DNA of 64,000 nucleotides from Robiginitomaculum sp. (lineage in GTDB: Bacteria > Pseudomonadota > Alphaproteobacteria > Caulobacterales > Maricaulaceae), in contig JAJFFO010000013.1 in assembly GCA_021776615.1 (NCBI GenBank), positions 62,001 through 126,000 on the forward strand, written 5' to 3'. How positions within the stretch are numbered: the first letter of the stretch is position 1; each line of letters starts with the position of its first letter. The notes beneath the pieces were generated by a model. It had not been told where the DNA came from and made no database searches. It saw nothing but the letters and a program-made list of their open reading frames with translations. Position numbers and translations under genes: made by a program. Positions 42,111 through 50,996 of the stretch are shown here, piece after piece.

Positions 42111-44213
42111 TCACCCCGCGATTTTATCGAAGTCGGCGACTTGGCGCAGGCTTTGCCGGAACAAGCCTAACAAGCGCAGACGATTAGCGCGCAACTTTGG
42201 ATCATCCGCATTGACGGTCACGGCCTCGAAGAAGGCATCAATCACCGGACGCAAGGGCGCAAGCGCCGCCATGGCTGCGGTATAGTTTTCATCTTTAAGG
42301 GCTTCTGTTGCCTTGCTTTGAGCTTCGCTTAAAGCAGCATACAGAGCCTTTTCCTCATCTTGCACGAAAAGTTCTGGATCAACGTCGCCCGAAACCGCCG
42401 CACCGTCTTTTTTCTCTTCGATACGCAAAATGTTCGAGGCACGCTTGGCTCCGGCCAGTAATTGTTCCCCGTCCGTGGTTTCAAGGAAGGTGCCAAGGGC
42501 ACTCACTCTATCGACAATCGAAACCAGATCATCCTGCTCTGGCGTCAGCACTGCATCAATCAGATCGTGCCGCGCACCAGAGTCCCGCAGGTAAACTTTC
42601 AGGCGATCGACAAAAAAGGCGAACAAGCCAGAATGAGGGCCGCTATATTCCCTGTTACCGCGCCTGTTACCTTGAACGATATTTGGCTGACGTCTTTGAA
42701 ATATACGCAAAGACTCTCCAAACATCGTGTTGAGATGATAGCGGGCACGGTTATTTAGTGTCAGCCTTATTATTCCTATAGCAGCTCGCCTCAATGCGTA
42801 TGGGTCTTTTGATCCAGTTGGTGCTTCTCCAATCCAATCAAACGTCACCAGTGTATCCAGCTTGTCGGCCAAAGCCACGGCGACGCTGACCGGATCGGTC
42901 GGAACCGTATCGCTGGGCCCTTGCGGTTTGTAATGATCGCGGATGGCGTCAGCGACGGCGGGGTCTTCGCCGCCTTTTTGTGCGTAATAGCGGCCCATAA
43001 CGCCTTGCAAGGAAGTGAACTCCACTACCATGTCGGTGGTCAAATCGGCTTTTGCCAGACGTGCGGCACGTTCCGCCAAATCGGGGTCGGCACCAACAAT
43101 GGGAGCGAGTTGGCGCGCCAAGGCGGCAACCCGTTCCATCTTGTCATACACACTGCCAAGCTTTTGGTGAAACACCACGTCGCGCAGCTTTTCCACGCGA
43201 TCTTCAAGCGATGTTTTCAGGTCTGTGTCCCAAAAATAGCGCGCATCGGCGAGGCGTGCGGTCAGCACCCGCGCATTGCCAGCCGCAATGGCCGCGCCGC
43301 CATCCGGCGCTTCCAGATTAGCGATGACAATAAAATGCGGGGCGACTTTGCCCGTTGCCGGGTCCAGCACGGTGAAATATTTTTGGTGCTTGGCCATGGA
43401 CAATTGGATCACTTCGGCTGGAAGTTCCAAAAAATCCTCGTCCATATCGCCCAAAAGCGCCACCGGCCATTCCGCCAACCCGGCGACCTCGTCCAACAGC
43501 GCCGCATCTTCGGCCAATTGCAGATTATGCTGCGCACACAGTTTTGCGATCTGATCGCTAATCAGCGCTTTGCGTTCCGCCGCGTCCAAAACGACTTTGC
43601 CTTGCTCGCGCAAGGTTTTTTGATAATCAGCAAACCCGGACACTTCAAACGGTCCCGGCCCCATCATGCGATGGCCATGAATTTGGCTGGAGGTACGAAC
43701 GCCTGCCACTTCAAAATCCACCAATGCACCGTCCAACTGGCAAAGAATGCCATGCAATGGCCGCACCCAGCGAAAATCGCCACTGCCCCATTTCATCGAC
43801 TTTGGCCACGGAAAGGCGCGCATGATTTGCGGAATCATTTGTGCCAGCGCCTCTGTGGCGCTCAAGCCCGGCTTTTCGAGCATGGCGACGTAAAAACTGC
43901 CCTTTTTGCTCTCAACCACTTCGCATTGGTCAATGCTGTCCAAATCAGCACCACGCAAAAACCCGGCCAAGGCCTGTTCCGGCGCGCCGACGCGCGGGCC
44001 TTTGCGTTCCTCGCGTAAATCCGGCGCTTTTTGCGGCAGATCGTCAATCACCAGTGTCAGGCGGCGCGGCCCGGCAAAATTGCGTATACCGGTAAAGAGA
44101 AACCCCGCCTGTTTTAGCGCTTCGCCCAGCAGGCGTTGCAAATCCTCACCGGCGCGGCGCTGCATGCGGGCCGGGATTTCTTCGCTGAATATTTCAAGGA
44201 GAAGCTCAGACAT
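42111..44213 (-). CDS. glyS: Glycyl-tRNA synthetase beta subunit GlyS
   Basis: A 700 aa beta subunit of the bacterial alpha2beta2 enzyme, needed for tRNA recognition. It starts MSELLLEIFSEEIPARMQRR and has FVAMLEKPG-like and AKHQKYFTVLDPATGKVAPH segments, the KADLTTDMVVEFTSLQGVMGRYY region and a C-terminal DALR-type helix bundle. The stretch at about 42640-42815 (encoding NNRARYHLNTMFGESLRIFQ and the following residues) has codon use unlike the rest of the gene, with ATA, AGG, AGA and GGA frequent. It is the last gene of glyQ-cupin-CDGSH-glyS. Confidence 0.96.
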   Translation of the reverse strand: MSELLLEIFSEEIPARMQRRAGEDLQRLLGEALKQAGFLFTGIRNFAGPRRLTLVIDDLPQKAPDLREERKGPRVGAPEQALAGFLRGADLDSIDQCEVVESKKGSFYVAMLEKPGLSATEALAQMIPQIMRAFPWPKSMKWGSGDFRWVRPLHGILCQLDGALVDFEVAGVRTSSQIHGHRMMGPGPFEVSGFADYQKTLREQGKVVLDAAERKALISDQIAKLCAQHNLQLAEDAALLDEVAGLAEWPVALLGDMDEDFLELPAEVIQLSMAKHQKYFTVLDPATGKVAPHFIVIANLEAPDGGAAIAAGNARVLTARLADARYFWDTDLKTSLEDRVEKLRDVVFHQKLGSVYDKMERVAALARQLAPIVGADPDLAERAARLAKADLTTDMVVEFTSLQGVMGRYYAQKGGEDPAVADAIRDHYKPQGPSDTVPTDPVSVAVALADKLDTLVTFDWIGEAPTGSKDPYALRRAAIGIIRLTLNNRARYHLNTMFGESLRIFQRRQPNIVQGNRRGNREYSGPHSGLFAFFVDRLKVYLRDSGARHDLIDAVLTPEQDDLVSIVDRVSALGTFLETTDGEQLLAGAKRASNILRIEEKKDGAAVSGDVDPELFVQDEEKALYAALSEAQSKATEALKDENYTAAMAALAPLRPVIDAFFEAVTVNADDPKLRANRLRLLGLFRQSLRQVADFDKIAG

Positions 44214-44222
44214 GGTTTTCCA

Positions 44223-44465
44223 TCATTGGGCGTTGTGTGCGCCATCGCAAAGCGGCTGGCCTTGGGTGCTTTTGCAAGCGCAAAAGAATACGCGCTTACT
44301 CTCTGGCGCTGTCCATTTAAGCGGTACGATATCCGTGTCCTTGTGGGCACCATCGCAAAATGGCTGGGTTTTGGAGCGCCCGCAGGCACACCAAAAATAA
44401 TTTTTCCCGGCTTCTACATCCACCGGAATAGGGCCATTGCCCGCGCGTATAGCTTCATCACTCAT
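44223..44465 (-). CDS. Dual-motif CDGSH iron-sulfur protein
   Basis: An 80 aa cytosolic protein with two zinc-finger-like CDGSH (mitoNEET-type) motifs: CACGRSKTQPFCDGAH and CACKSTQGQPLCDGAH, each with 3 Cys and 1 His to hold a 2Fe-2S cluster. In both, Ser of CDGSH is replaced by Ala (CDGAH), which is common in bacteria. Likely a redox or cluster-sensing role. Its ATG overlaps the stop of the cupin gene by 4 nt, and glyS begins 9 nt after its stop. Confidence 0.92.
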   Translation of the reverse strand: MSDEAIRAGNGPIPVDVEAGKNYFWCACGRSKTQPFCDGAHKDTDIVPLKWTAPESKRVFFCACKSTQGQPLCDGAHNAQ

Positions 44466-44830
44466 GACAATTTCTCCGCCGCTTTGGTGCGTATCGAAGC
44501 CGGGCCATCGCCAGTATTGACCACGTCCTTATGCTCGATGAGCAAAACCTTGACCTCGCCCTCATCGGCGATGGGGCGGTGTTCGACCCCTTTGGGAATG
44601 ACAATCAACTCACCCGGCGCGATCAGTTCTACCCGGTCGCGAAACTCCATACGCAGACGGCCTTCCAAAATGAAAAACATCTCATCGGCATTGCCGTGGG
44701 CATGCCATGGAAAATCACCTTTCAGCCGCGTTAGCTTGATTTCATAATCATCAAGATTAGCAATGATTTTGGGTGACCATGTTTCGCTAAAGCGGGCAAA
44801 TTGCGCGTCCAGATTAACTTTCAAAGTCAT
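44462..44830 (-). CDS. Cupin-domain protein
   Basis: A 122 aa single-domain cupin. Metal ligands in [20 protein letters not shown] (HxH...E) and the later His in PKGVEHRP are all present, so a mononuclear metal site is expected. It resembles the mannose-6-phosphate-isomerase-like small cupins; the reaction is unknown. The 4-nt overlaps with glyQ upstream and the CDGSH gene downstream show tight co-translation. Confidence 0.9.
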   Translation of the reverse strand: MTLKVNLDAQFARFSETWSPKIIANLDDYEIKLTRLKGDFPWHAHGNADEMFFILEGRLRMEFRDRVELIAPGELIVIPKGVEHRPIADEGEVKVLLIEHKDVVNTGDGPASIRTKAAEKLS

Positions 44831-45705
44831 AGACTGGCCTCCTCAATAGTGACCCACGCATTGGCGCAGCCTTTGGTCAGGTCGCGCACACGAGCGATGT
44901 ATGAAGCGCGCTCGGTGGCCGAAACCACGCCGCGTGCATCCAGCATATTAAAGGCGTGGCTAGCTTTGAGCGCGTAATCATACGCCGGCAGTGGCAAGTT
45001 GTTTTGCAACAAATCATCACACTGCTTTTCGGCATCTTCAAACCAGCGTTTGAACATTTCGGTGTCAGCGATTTCAAAGTTGAAATGTGAAAATTGGCGC
45101 TCATTTTCGCGAAACACATCGCCATAGGTCAGGCCCGCGCCATTATAATCAAGATCATAAATACTATCGACGCCCTGCACATAAGTGGCCAGACGTTCCA
45201 GTCCATAGGTCAATTCGCCGGAAACCGGGCTAACATCAAGGCCGCCAACCTGCTGAAAATAGGTAAACTGGCTGACCTCCATGCCATCGCACCAAACTTC
45301 CCAGCCAAGGCCCCATGCCCCGACAGTCGGGTTTTCCCAATCATCCTCAACAAAGCGTACATCGTGAAGCTTCATATCGATGCCAATGGCCTCAAGGCTT
45401 TTAAGATAAAGCTCCTGAATGTCATCGGGATTGGGCTTCAAAATCACCTGAAACTGGTAATAATGCTGCAAACGGTTTGGGTTTTCGCCATAGCGCCCAT
45501 CCGCCGGTCGGCGCGAAGGCTGCACATAAGCGGCGCGCCATGGCTTTGGACCTAACGCGCGAAGGCTGGTGGCCGGGTGCAACGTGCCCGCCCCGACCTC
45601 CAGATCATAGGGTTGCAAAATTGCGCAGCCCTGCGCCGCCCAATAGCGTTGCAGGGTAAGGATCAGCTCTTGAAAGCTTAGGGCTTTTTTATGCGTCTGT
45701 ACCAT
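44827..45705 (-). CDS. glyQ: Glycyl-tRNA synthetase alpha subunit GlyQ
   Basis: A 292 aa catalytic subunit (class II synthetase). It contains [20 protein letters not shown], the motif-2 region with [20 protein letters not shown], and [20 protein letters not shown]. The start is [11 protein letters not shown]; an in-frame ATG 12 codons earlier is unlikely. It heads the operon whose two internal genes (cupin, CDGSH) separate it from glyS. Confidence 0.96.
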   Translation of the reverse strand: MVQTHKKALSFQELILTLQRYWAAQGCAILQPYDLEVGAGTLHPATSLRALGPKPWRAAYVQPSRRPADGRYGENPNRLQHYYQFQVILKPNPDDIQELYLKSLEAIGIDMKLHDVRFVEDDWENPTVGAWGLGWEVWCDGMEVSQFTYFQQVGGLDVSPVSGELTYGLERLATYVQGVDSIYDLDYNGAGLTYGDVFRENERQFSHFNFEIADTEMFKRWFEDAEKQCDDLLQNNLPLPAYDYALKASHAFNMLDARGVVSATERASYIARVRDLTKGCANAWVTIEEASL

Positions 45706-45788
45706 GGGGCTTGAACTATCCGCGCAGGCCCAAAAGGGCAAGGCAATAATGCGCTTAAACCTTCACCAAATTCAGCAATTAGCGCGCT

Positions 45789-46523
45789 TCAGCTACCCAG
45801 ATCGAGGCGCTGCGTGCCGTGCAAAACGGCGGCGGCTTGCGGCGTCCACGTGCGACCCTCTTCATGCACAATAAACGGCGGCAACAAGGTCAGCGGCGTT
45901 TTCACGTTTTTTCGCGCTCGCAAAATAATTCGGTGAGCCGCCTCCCCGGCGCGCGGCGCGATTGGCAGAATACGAAAATCACCGGCTTTGCCAGCAAAAG
46001 CGTGCAGGCAATCGTCAAGCCGGTCAGCGCGTTGAACCAGCGTGATAAAGCCTTTTGGGCGGACCAGCCGATGGGCGGTGGCCAGCCAATCGAACAATTT
46101 GGCTTGATCGGCGATAAATGCCGTGTCTTTTCCCTTTTTTGGTTCGCGCAATGCCTTGGCATCGTCAAAATAAGGCGGGTTCAAAAACACGTGATCAAAG
46201 CTATCAGGACCAAACGCGGCAGGCGGCGAAAAAACACTGCCAGCGACAAGGCGCACCCGGTCCTGCAGATTGTTTTCTTGCGCGTTTTGCCGGGCCAGCT
46301 CCAGCACTTCCTTATGTTTCTCCAACCCGGTAAAATTAGCATCGGGATTGAGATGCGCCGCACACAATAGAGCCGTACCGGCACCGCAGCCCAATTCCAG
46401 GGCGCTTTGCTTAGGTCTTACCCGCACCGCACTCGCCAGCAAAACCGCGTCCAGCCCGGCGCGATACCCTTCGCCCTGCCGCACGCTTAATTGCCCGTTC
46501 AAAAAAGTAATTTTTTCATTCAT
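45789..46523 (-). CDS. N6-adenine methyltransferase, TrmN6 (YfiC)-like
   Basis: A 244 aa SAM-dependent methyltransferase. The SAM loop is ALELGCGAGTALLCAA, and the catalytic NPPY motif of N6-adenine or glutamine methyltransferases is in HVFLNPPYFDDAK. Length and layout match tRNA1(Val) A37 N6-methyltransferase. It is followed upstream, on the same strand, by the DUF2007 gene 9 nt away. Confidence 0.85.
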   Translation of the reverse strand: MNEKITFLNGQLSVRQGEGYRAGLDAVLLASAVRVRPKQSALELGCGAGTALLCAAHLNPDANFTGLEKHKEVLELARQNAQENNLQDRVRLVAGSVFSPPAAFGPDSFDHVFLNPPYFDDAKALREPKKGKDTAFIADQAKLFDWLATAHRLVRPKGFITLVQRADRLDDCLHAFAGKAGDFRILPIAPRAGEAAHRIILRARKNVKTPLTLLPPFIVHEEGRTWTPQAAAVLHGTQRLDLGS

Positions 46524-46532
46524 ATTCGCGGA

Positions 46533-46766
46533 TCAGCTATCGCGCGCAGTGGAGGTTTGGTCATCCGCTTTTATCGCCGCGATAATCTCCAGCGCTTGTA
46601 CTTCCTCTTCGTCCAACACCATGAGGCGGCGTTGGATGGCACTGATCGAACCTTCCAACATGCTGGTATAACCATCAAAAAGAACCGGATGCAGGCCAGC
46701 ATCGCGCAATACCATTTCCACATAGGAAAGCTGAACCGGATCATTGCTGCGTAATATTTCTTTCAT
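46533..46766 (-). CDS. DUF2007 (putative signal-transducing) protein
   Basis: A 77 aa protein. MKEILRSNDPVQLSYVEMVL, then DAGLHPVLFDGYTSMLEGSI and RRLMVLDEEEVQALEII, is the DUF2007 pattern: a small ferredoxin-like fold often found beside methyltransferases or polyprenyl synthase genes. Function unknown. It diverges from the polyprenyl synthase gene, with a 118-nt shared promoter region. Confidence 0.85.
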   Translation of the reverse strand: MKEILRSNDPVQLSYVEMVLRDAGLHPVLFDGYTSMLEGSISAIQRRLMVLDEEEVQALEIIAAIKADDQTSTARDS

Positions 46767-46884
46767 GCGCCTACCTTTTTATGACGATGTGTTCACGGTC
46801 ACGTTAAACAAGCACTCCTGCCCTTGCCGCGCAATCGGTGCCTCTCTATTCTGCCCACATAACACACATGTGCAGGGGGCCATT

Positions 46885-47904
46885 GTGGCACTGACGAGTT
46901 TTGCAGAACCGGAACAAAAGCCCAAGCTGAACGCAATGGATCGCTTGGAAGCGGCTTTTGCCGATGGACTGGCAGAAGTCAACGCCCTGATCATTGAGCG
47001 CATGCAAAGCCCGGTTGGTATGATCCCCGACCTTGCTTCGCATTTGGTGCGCGCCGGTGGCAAACGTCTGCGCCCGTTGATCACCCTCGCCGCGGCGGAT
47101 CTGGCCGGGTATAAAGGTGATGCCCATTACAAACTTGCGGCCACGGTTGAGTTCATTCATTCGGCCACCTTATTGCATGATGATATTGTCGACGGATCGC
47201 CCATGCGCCGCGGTAAACCAGCCGCTAATACGGTGTGGGGCAATGCCCCTTCCGTATTGGTTGGTGACTTTCTTTTCGCGCGGGCATTTTCGTTAATGGT
47301 GGAAACCGGGCGTTTGCGGGTTTTGGATATTTTGGCCGGGGCATCATCCATCATTGCCGAAGGCGAAGTGCGCCAATTGGCAGCCATTGCCAATTTCGAC
47401 ACTGACGAACAAGAATATATGGAAATTATTGAAGCCAAAACCGCTGAACTGTTTGCCTCAGCGGCGAGGGTTTCTGCGGTGGTCGCCGATTTGCCCCACG
47501 CCAAAGAAGTGGCGCTGGATCGTTATGGCCGGGAATTGGGTTTGGCTTTTCAATTGGTCGACGACGCGCTTGATTATGCCGGGGCGCAGAGCAAATTGGG
47601 CAAAGCCGTCGGCGATGATTTTCGCGAAGGTAAAATCACCATGCCGGTGGCCAAAGCCATGCAAAAGTCCAGTACCGAAGAACATGATTTTTGGATAAAG
47701 GTGTTTCGCAAACCGACCCGCACCAATGCGGATTTGCAGCACGCCATGTCGCTGATTACCAAGCACGGTGGGGTTCAAGCCACCCTTGATCAGGCCCGCA
47801 CCCATATCGCCAATGCCAAATCCGCATTGCAGATTTTCCAACCTGGCAAGACCCGCACTTTGCTGAGCGATATTTGCGACTTTGTTGTCGAGCGAAGTTT
47901 TTAA
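46885..47904 (+). CDS. Polyprenyl (octaprenyl/decaprenyl) diphosphate synthase
   Basis: A 339 aa trans-isoprenyl diphosphate synthase that makes the ubiquinone side chain. First Asp-rich motif LLHDDIVDGSPMRRGKP, second QLVDDALDYAG, with KRLRPLITL upstream. The start is GTG at 46885 with AGGGGG 5 nt upstream; the longer ATG frame runs into DUF2007's start and is rejected. Chain length cannot be set by eye; decaprenyl (Q10) is usual in alphaproteobacteria. Confidence 0.93.
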   Translation: MALTSFAEPEQKPKLNAMDRLEAAFADGLAEVNALIIERMQSPVGMIPDLASHLVRAGGKRLRPLITLAAADLAGYKGDAHYKLAATVEFIHSATLLHDDIVDGSPMRRGKPAANTVWGNAPSVLVGDFLFARAFSLMVETGRLRVLDILAGASSIIAEGEVRQLAAIANFDTDEQEYMEIIEAKTAELFASAARVSAVVADLPHAKEVALDRYGRELGLAFQLVDDALDYAGAQSKLGKAVGDDFREGKITMPVAKAMQKSSTEEHDFWIKVFRKPTRTNADLQHAMSLITKHGGVQATLDQARTHIANAKSALQIFQPGKTRTLLSDICDFVVERSF

Positions 47905-47905
47905 T

Positions 47906-48511
47906 ATGGTGGTCCCTGATTGGGTATTTTACCCGTTAGCGGCACTGATCGCCGGTGCGATTATTTTGTTTTCCCTGAATTATTGGCCCGGGCGCCTTAA
48001 GGGCGAGAGCCCGTTTGTCGGCCCGCCAGAGCAAGGCTTTGTGGTGGCGGCTGAGCAATTACAAATTCTGCAAGCCGGGCCGGGTTTGAGCGCGCAGATT
48101 ATGGAGGGCGGCGATGGTTTTACCTTGCGCGTCGCCGCCGGTCATGGGCCCGATGATGGCGACAAATCTGCTGGTGTTTTTCTAACGCTTCCGCAGACTT
48201 ACAGTTCTGCCTTTGCCGACAAAACCGTCGAGCTGACCATGATTGTGCGCGCCGCCGGCGCCAATCCATCGCCGCAGGTTTTTATTGGCTATTATGCCAC
48301 TGGGCGCGCTGACAGCCCGCGCACTTTCTGCCCGTTAACCGCGCATTGGCAGGCATGCCGCCTGTTGTTTCACGTTCCTGCCGCCAACAATAATGATGAT
48401 ATTGATTTTGTCGGCATATGGCCCGACCCCGATGGCTTAAGCCGCACGGCCGACATCCGTGAGGTACAGGTGCGCCTGATTGCCTCGCCGCAAACCAGCG
48501 GTTCAGAATAA
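47906..48511 (+). CDS. Hypothetical membrane-anchored protein
   Basis: A 201 aa protein with one N-terminal helix (FYPLAALIAGAIILFSLNYW) and a periplasmic domain of beta-strand character. The domain resembles a carbohydrate-binding or jelly-roll sheet (TVELTMIVRAAGANPSPQVF, WQACRLLFHVPA), but no named family is recognised. It starts 1 nt after the polyprenyl synthase stop, so it is probably co-transcribed. The 3' end overlaps the acyltransferase on the other strand by 9 nt. Confidence 0.75.
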   Translation: MVVPDWVFYPLAALIAGAIILFSLNYWPGRLKGESPFVGPPEQGFVVAAEQLQILQAGPGLSAQIMEGGDGFTLRVAAGHGPDDGDKSAGVFLTLPQTYSSAFADKTVELTMIVRAAGANPSPQVFIGYYATGRADSPRTFCPLTAHWQACRLLFHVPAANNNDDIDFVGIWPDPDGLSRTADIREVQVRLIASPQTSGSE

Positions 48512-49570
48512 GCGGCGGCGCATCCACTTCACCACCATCAGTAAAGGCATTTCCACAAAGCGGTGCAATACTTGCGCGCCAAGCAGCGCCCCTATCAGCA
48601 TTAGCGGCAGCATAAGCACATTGTCCCAGATGCCCTCCTTCGCAAAAAGCGCCCAAAGACGCCCCAAGGCGGCAAGCGTAAGGATATGGCTAAGATAAAG
48701 TGCGTAGGATTGATTACCCAGCCACACCAGAGCTTGATGAAAATTCCGGCCCGCCTTTTCCGCCCCTGCCGCGCCATAAACCAGCAATGAAATACCGGGT
48801 GTGAAGCTGGCGGCGCGCGGCCAACTTTCCCAAAACCCAATGCCTGTTTTCACGGACACGAAACAGGCCGCCGCAAACAATAGCGCCCCGCTTATTAGCG
48901 CCAACGCCCAGCCATGACCGCCAAACCGCCGATATACCAACGCTGCCGCCGCCCCGCCCAAAAATTCAAACGTCAATGGATTGGTCAGCAAGCGAAAACC
49001 TGGCGCATTTACCCCGGCCCCAAAAATAAATCCGGTGAGGATCACTATCGCCCAGACCAAAAGCACCAAAGGGCGAAAGCGCCGGGAAACCAGCAGCAGC
49101 AAAGAAAACACCAGATAGAAATACATTTCATGGATCAACGTCCAGCCGACCGCCAATAAAGGCGGATGATTGGCCGGCCATAAGACGAAGGATTTGACCA
49201 GAGAAACCTGCGCATTGCTGGCGAACACAAAATCCGGGCGCACCAGCCACAAGCCCAGCACGATTAAGCTCACCAACCAATAAAGCGGGTAGATACGGCC
49301 AATTCTGGCAAACAAAAATGACGCACTGGTCCTCATGGTGTTGGGCGCATCCCACGCCACATAAACCATGACAAAGCCGGAAATAGCGAAGAACAGATCA
49401 ACCCCGGAAAACCCGAAAATCAGGGCATCACCCAATAATCGGTCCCCCGCATAGTTGCGCTCTACGCTCATCAAATGCGACAACACCACCAATAACACAG
49501 CAATACCGCGCAAAGCTTGGATATTGGCAAGCCGTGAAGTGTGTTGCGCAGGTTTTGAAGCAATGCCCAT
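48503..49570 (-). CDS. Acyltransferase 3 family membrane protein
   Basis: A 355 aa, about ten-helix integral membrane acyltransferase (OafA/NodX/YrhL family) that O-acetylates or succinylates glycans. The motif LANIQALRGIAVLLVVLSHL holds the R and H expected in helix 1, and IFGFSGVDLFFAISGFVMVY is the second signature. I placed the start at MGIASKPAQH, because the upstream frame antisense to the FAA hydrolase gene is not protein-like. Confidence 0.88.
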   Translation of the reverse strand: MGIASKPAQHTSRLANIQALRGIAVLLVVLSHLMSVERNYAGDRLLGDALIFGFSGVDLFFAISGFVMVYVAWDAPNTMRTSASFLFARIGRIYPLYWLVSLIVLGLWLVRPDFVFASNAQVSLVKSFVLWPANHPPLLAVGWTLIHEMYFYLVFSLLLLVSRRFRPLVLLVWAIVILTGFIFGAGVNAPGFRLLTNPLTFEFLGGAAAALVYRRFGGHGWALALISGALLFAAACFVSVKTGIGFWESWPRAASFTPGISLLVYGAAGAEKAGRNFHQALVWLGNQSYALYLSHILTLAALGRLWALFAKEGIWDNVLMLPLMLIGALLGAQVLHRFVEMPLLMVVKWMRRRLF

Positions 49571-49627
49571 CTCTTCGCATAGCGGGAATAGCCGCGGCAG
49601 GAAAGAGGGCAAGGATGAGAAGGCAAT

Positions 49628-50317
49628 ATGAGCACCACTGTTTTTGCGCCGCCGCCGATAATCACCATGCCCATTACCGGGCGCACGGAGCGTTTTGCCG
49701 TAGGCCGGGTTTTTTGCGCCGGGCGCAATTATGCCGACCATGTGGTAGAAATGGGCGGCAAGGTAAGCACAGAACCGCCGGTTATTTTCACCAAACCCGC
49801 TTCCGCTTTGGTTTGCGACGGGGCAGATGTGCCATACCCACGCGCCACTTCGGAATTGCATCATGAAGTTGAACTTGTGCTGGCTCTTGGCAAGCCCTTA
49901 GCCGATGCCAGCCCTGAAGATGCGGTTGCCGCAATTTACGGACTGGCAGTCGGTGTCGATCTGACCCGCCGCGATGTACAGGCCAAAGCCAAAGCCCACG
50001 GCGCGCCGTGGGCCGCCGCCAAGGCCTTTGATCATAGCGCCCCTATTGGCCCGCTTACCGTATTGGAAAACCCGATGAACGCCTTTACCGGCCCGATCGC
50101 TTTAAGCGTGAATGGCGCGGTTAAGCAAAGCGGTGATCTGGCGCAAATGTTATGGTCGCCGCCGCAATTATTGGCGCATTTATCCACCCTGTTTGATTTG
50201 CACATCGGTGACCTTGTATTCACCGGCACCCCGCAAGGCGTTGGCCCGCTACAACGCGGCGATTATGTTGAGGCACAGGCGCAGGGCACCACCGGATTCA
50301 GCTTCACGGTAATTTAG
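49628..50317 (+). CDS. Fumarylacetoacetate hydrolase family protein (fumarylpyruvate hydrolase-like)
   Basis: A 229 aa enzyme of the YcgM/FAHD1 group. Metal-binding acidic residues are in ELHHEVELVLALG and VGVDLTRRDVQ, with AGRNYADHVVEMGG and GDLVFTGTPQGVGPLQRGD as signatures. Relatives hydrolyse acylpyruvates or decarboxylate oxaloacetate. GAGAAGG precedes the ATG. It is divergent from the acyltransferase (57 nt). Confidence 0.9.
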   Translation: MSTTVFAPPPIITMPITGRTERFAVGRVFCAGRNYADHVVEMGGKVSTEPPVIFTKPASALVCDGADVPYPRATSELHHEVELVLALGKPLADASPEDAVAAIYGLAVGVDLTRRDVQAKAKAHGAPWAAAKAFDHSAPIGPLTVLENPMNAFTGPIALSVNGAVKQSGDLAQMLWSPPQLLAHLSTLFDLHIGDLVFTGTPQGVGPLQRGDYVEAQAQGTTGFSFTVI

Positions 50318-50383
50318 CGGAAAAGAGAATTTAAGGCCCGGTTTAAGACCAGTATCCCAGCGTGATGGCCATAGGATCAGAAC

Positions 50384-50758
50384 CTAGCCATGCACCACAT
50401 AAAACGTCAAATTGCCAAGAAACAGAAGCGCCGCCGCCATTAACAGCCAACGTGATGGCTGCTTTTTGGCTATGCAAGATTCATGGCCGCAACTTTGTGC
50501 ACCGCAATCACGCTTTGCGCTCACCCATTGCGCCCAGACACCAACTAACAATGCTGCCCCCGAAAACGCCAGCAAATGCAATTCAAACTGGTGCATAAAC
50601 AGATGAACACTACCGACCCATGGGGCCACAGCAGTGAGCGCGCCGGCACCCGCTGCCAACGTAACCACATTCATTAAGGCCGGTAGGCCACAACAAAACA
50701 CATGGCTTAACAATGCGGCCAAATTGGCGTGATGCGCAGTATGAGCTAAACGTTGCAA
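50384..50758 (-). CDS. MerC-like small metal-related membrane protein
   Basis: About 124 aa with four hydrophobic segments, His/Cys-rich: HTAHHANLAALLSHVFCCGL near the N-terminus and CGAQSCGHESC in a loop, resembling MerC/MerT-type metal-transport proteins though the match is loose. The TTG at 50758 is chosen because GAGGAAT lies about 6 nt upstream; a TTG six codons earlier is possible. A Zur-like palindrome sits 44 nt upstream. Metal handling is inferred. Confidence 0.6.
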   Translation of the reverse strand: MQRLAHTAHHANLAALLSHVFCCGLPALMNVVTLAAGAGALTAVAPWVGSVHLFMHQFELHLLAFSGAALLVGVWAQWVSAKRDCGAQSCGHESCIAKKQPSRWLLMAAALLFLGNLTFYVVHG

Positions 50759-50801
50759 CGAATTATTCCTCAGCAAGCCCTGACCAATGCGGGCACGGTT
50801 A

Positions 50802-50818
50802 TGTTATATTATATCACA
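50802..50818. promoter_or_regulatory. Zur/Fur-like AT-rich palindrome
   Basis: The 17-bp segment TGTTATATTATATCACA is a palindrome with 7 of 8 arm positions matching about a central T. It resembles TGTTATAWTATAACA-type Zur operators. It lies just upstream of the His/Cys-rich membrane protein gene. The match to Zur is by eye. Confidence 0.5.
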
Positions 50819-50942
50819 ACGAAAACCGCAAAGCGCAAGAAAATAGTGCACGTGCTAGGGTGCAAGTTAACAAATATTACCAAAAATTGATTTGCGCCGC
50901 GCAGATTCCGGTAATAAAAGCTTTCTCACGAGGATAAAAGTT

Positions 50943-50996
50943 ATGATCTTGCTGCCAATATTACGCCGCAACGATGCGAGGACCGCGACATGCTAG
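50943..50996 (+). CDS. Possible 17-codon leader ORF
   Basis: ATG with a strong GAGGA site 8 nt upstream encodes MILLPILRRNDARTATC. Its TAG at 50994-50996 overlaps the ATG of the next ORF (50990). Typical geometry for translational coupling. Confidence 0.4.
   Translation: MILLPILRRNDARTATC

Noticed and set aside
42921-44018. 365-aa plus-strand frame
   Set aside because: Antisense to glyS, with no recognisable domain.
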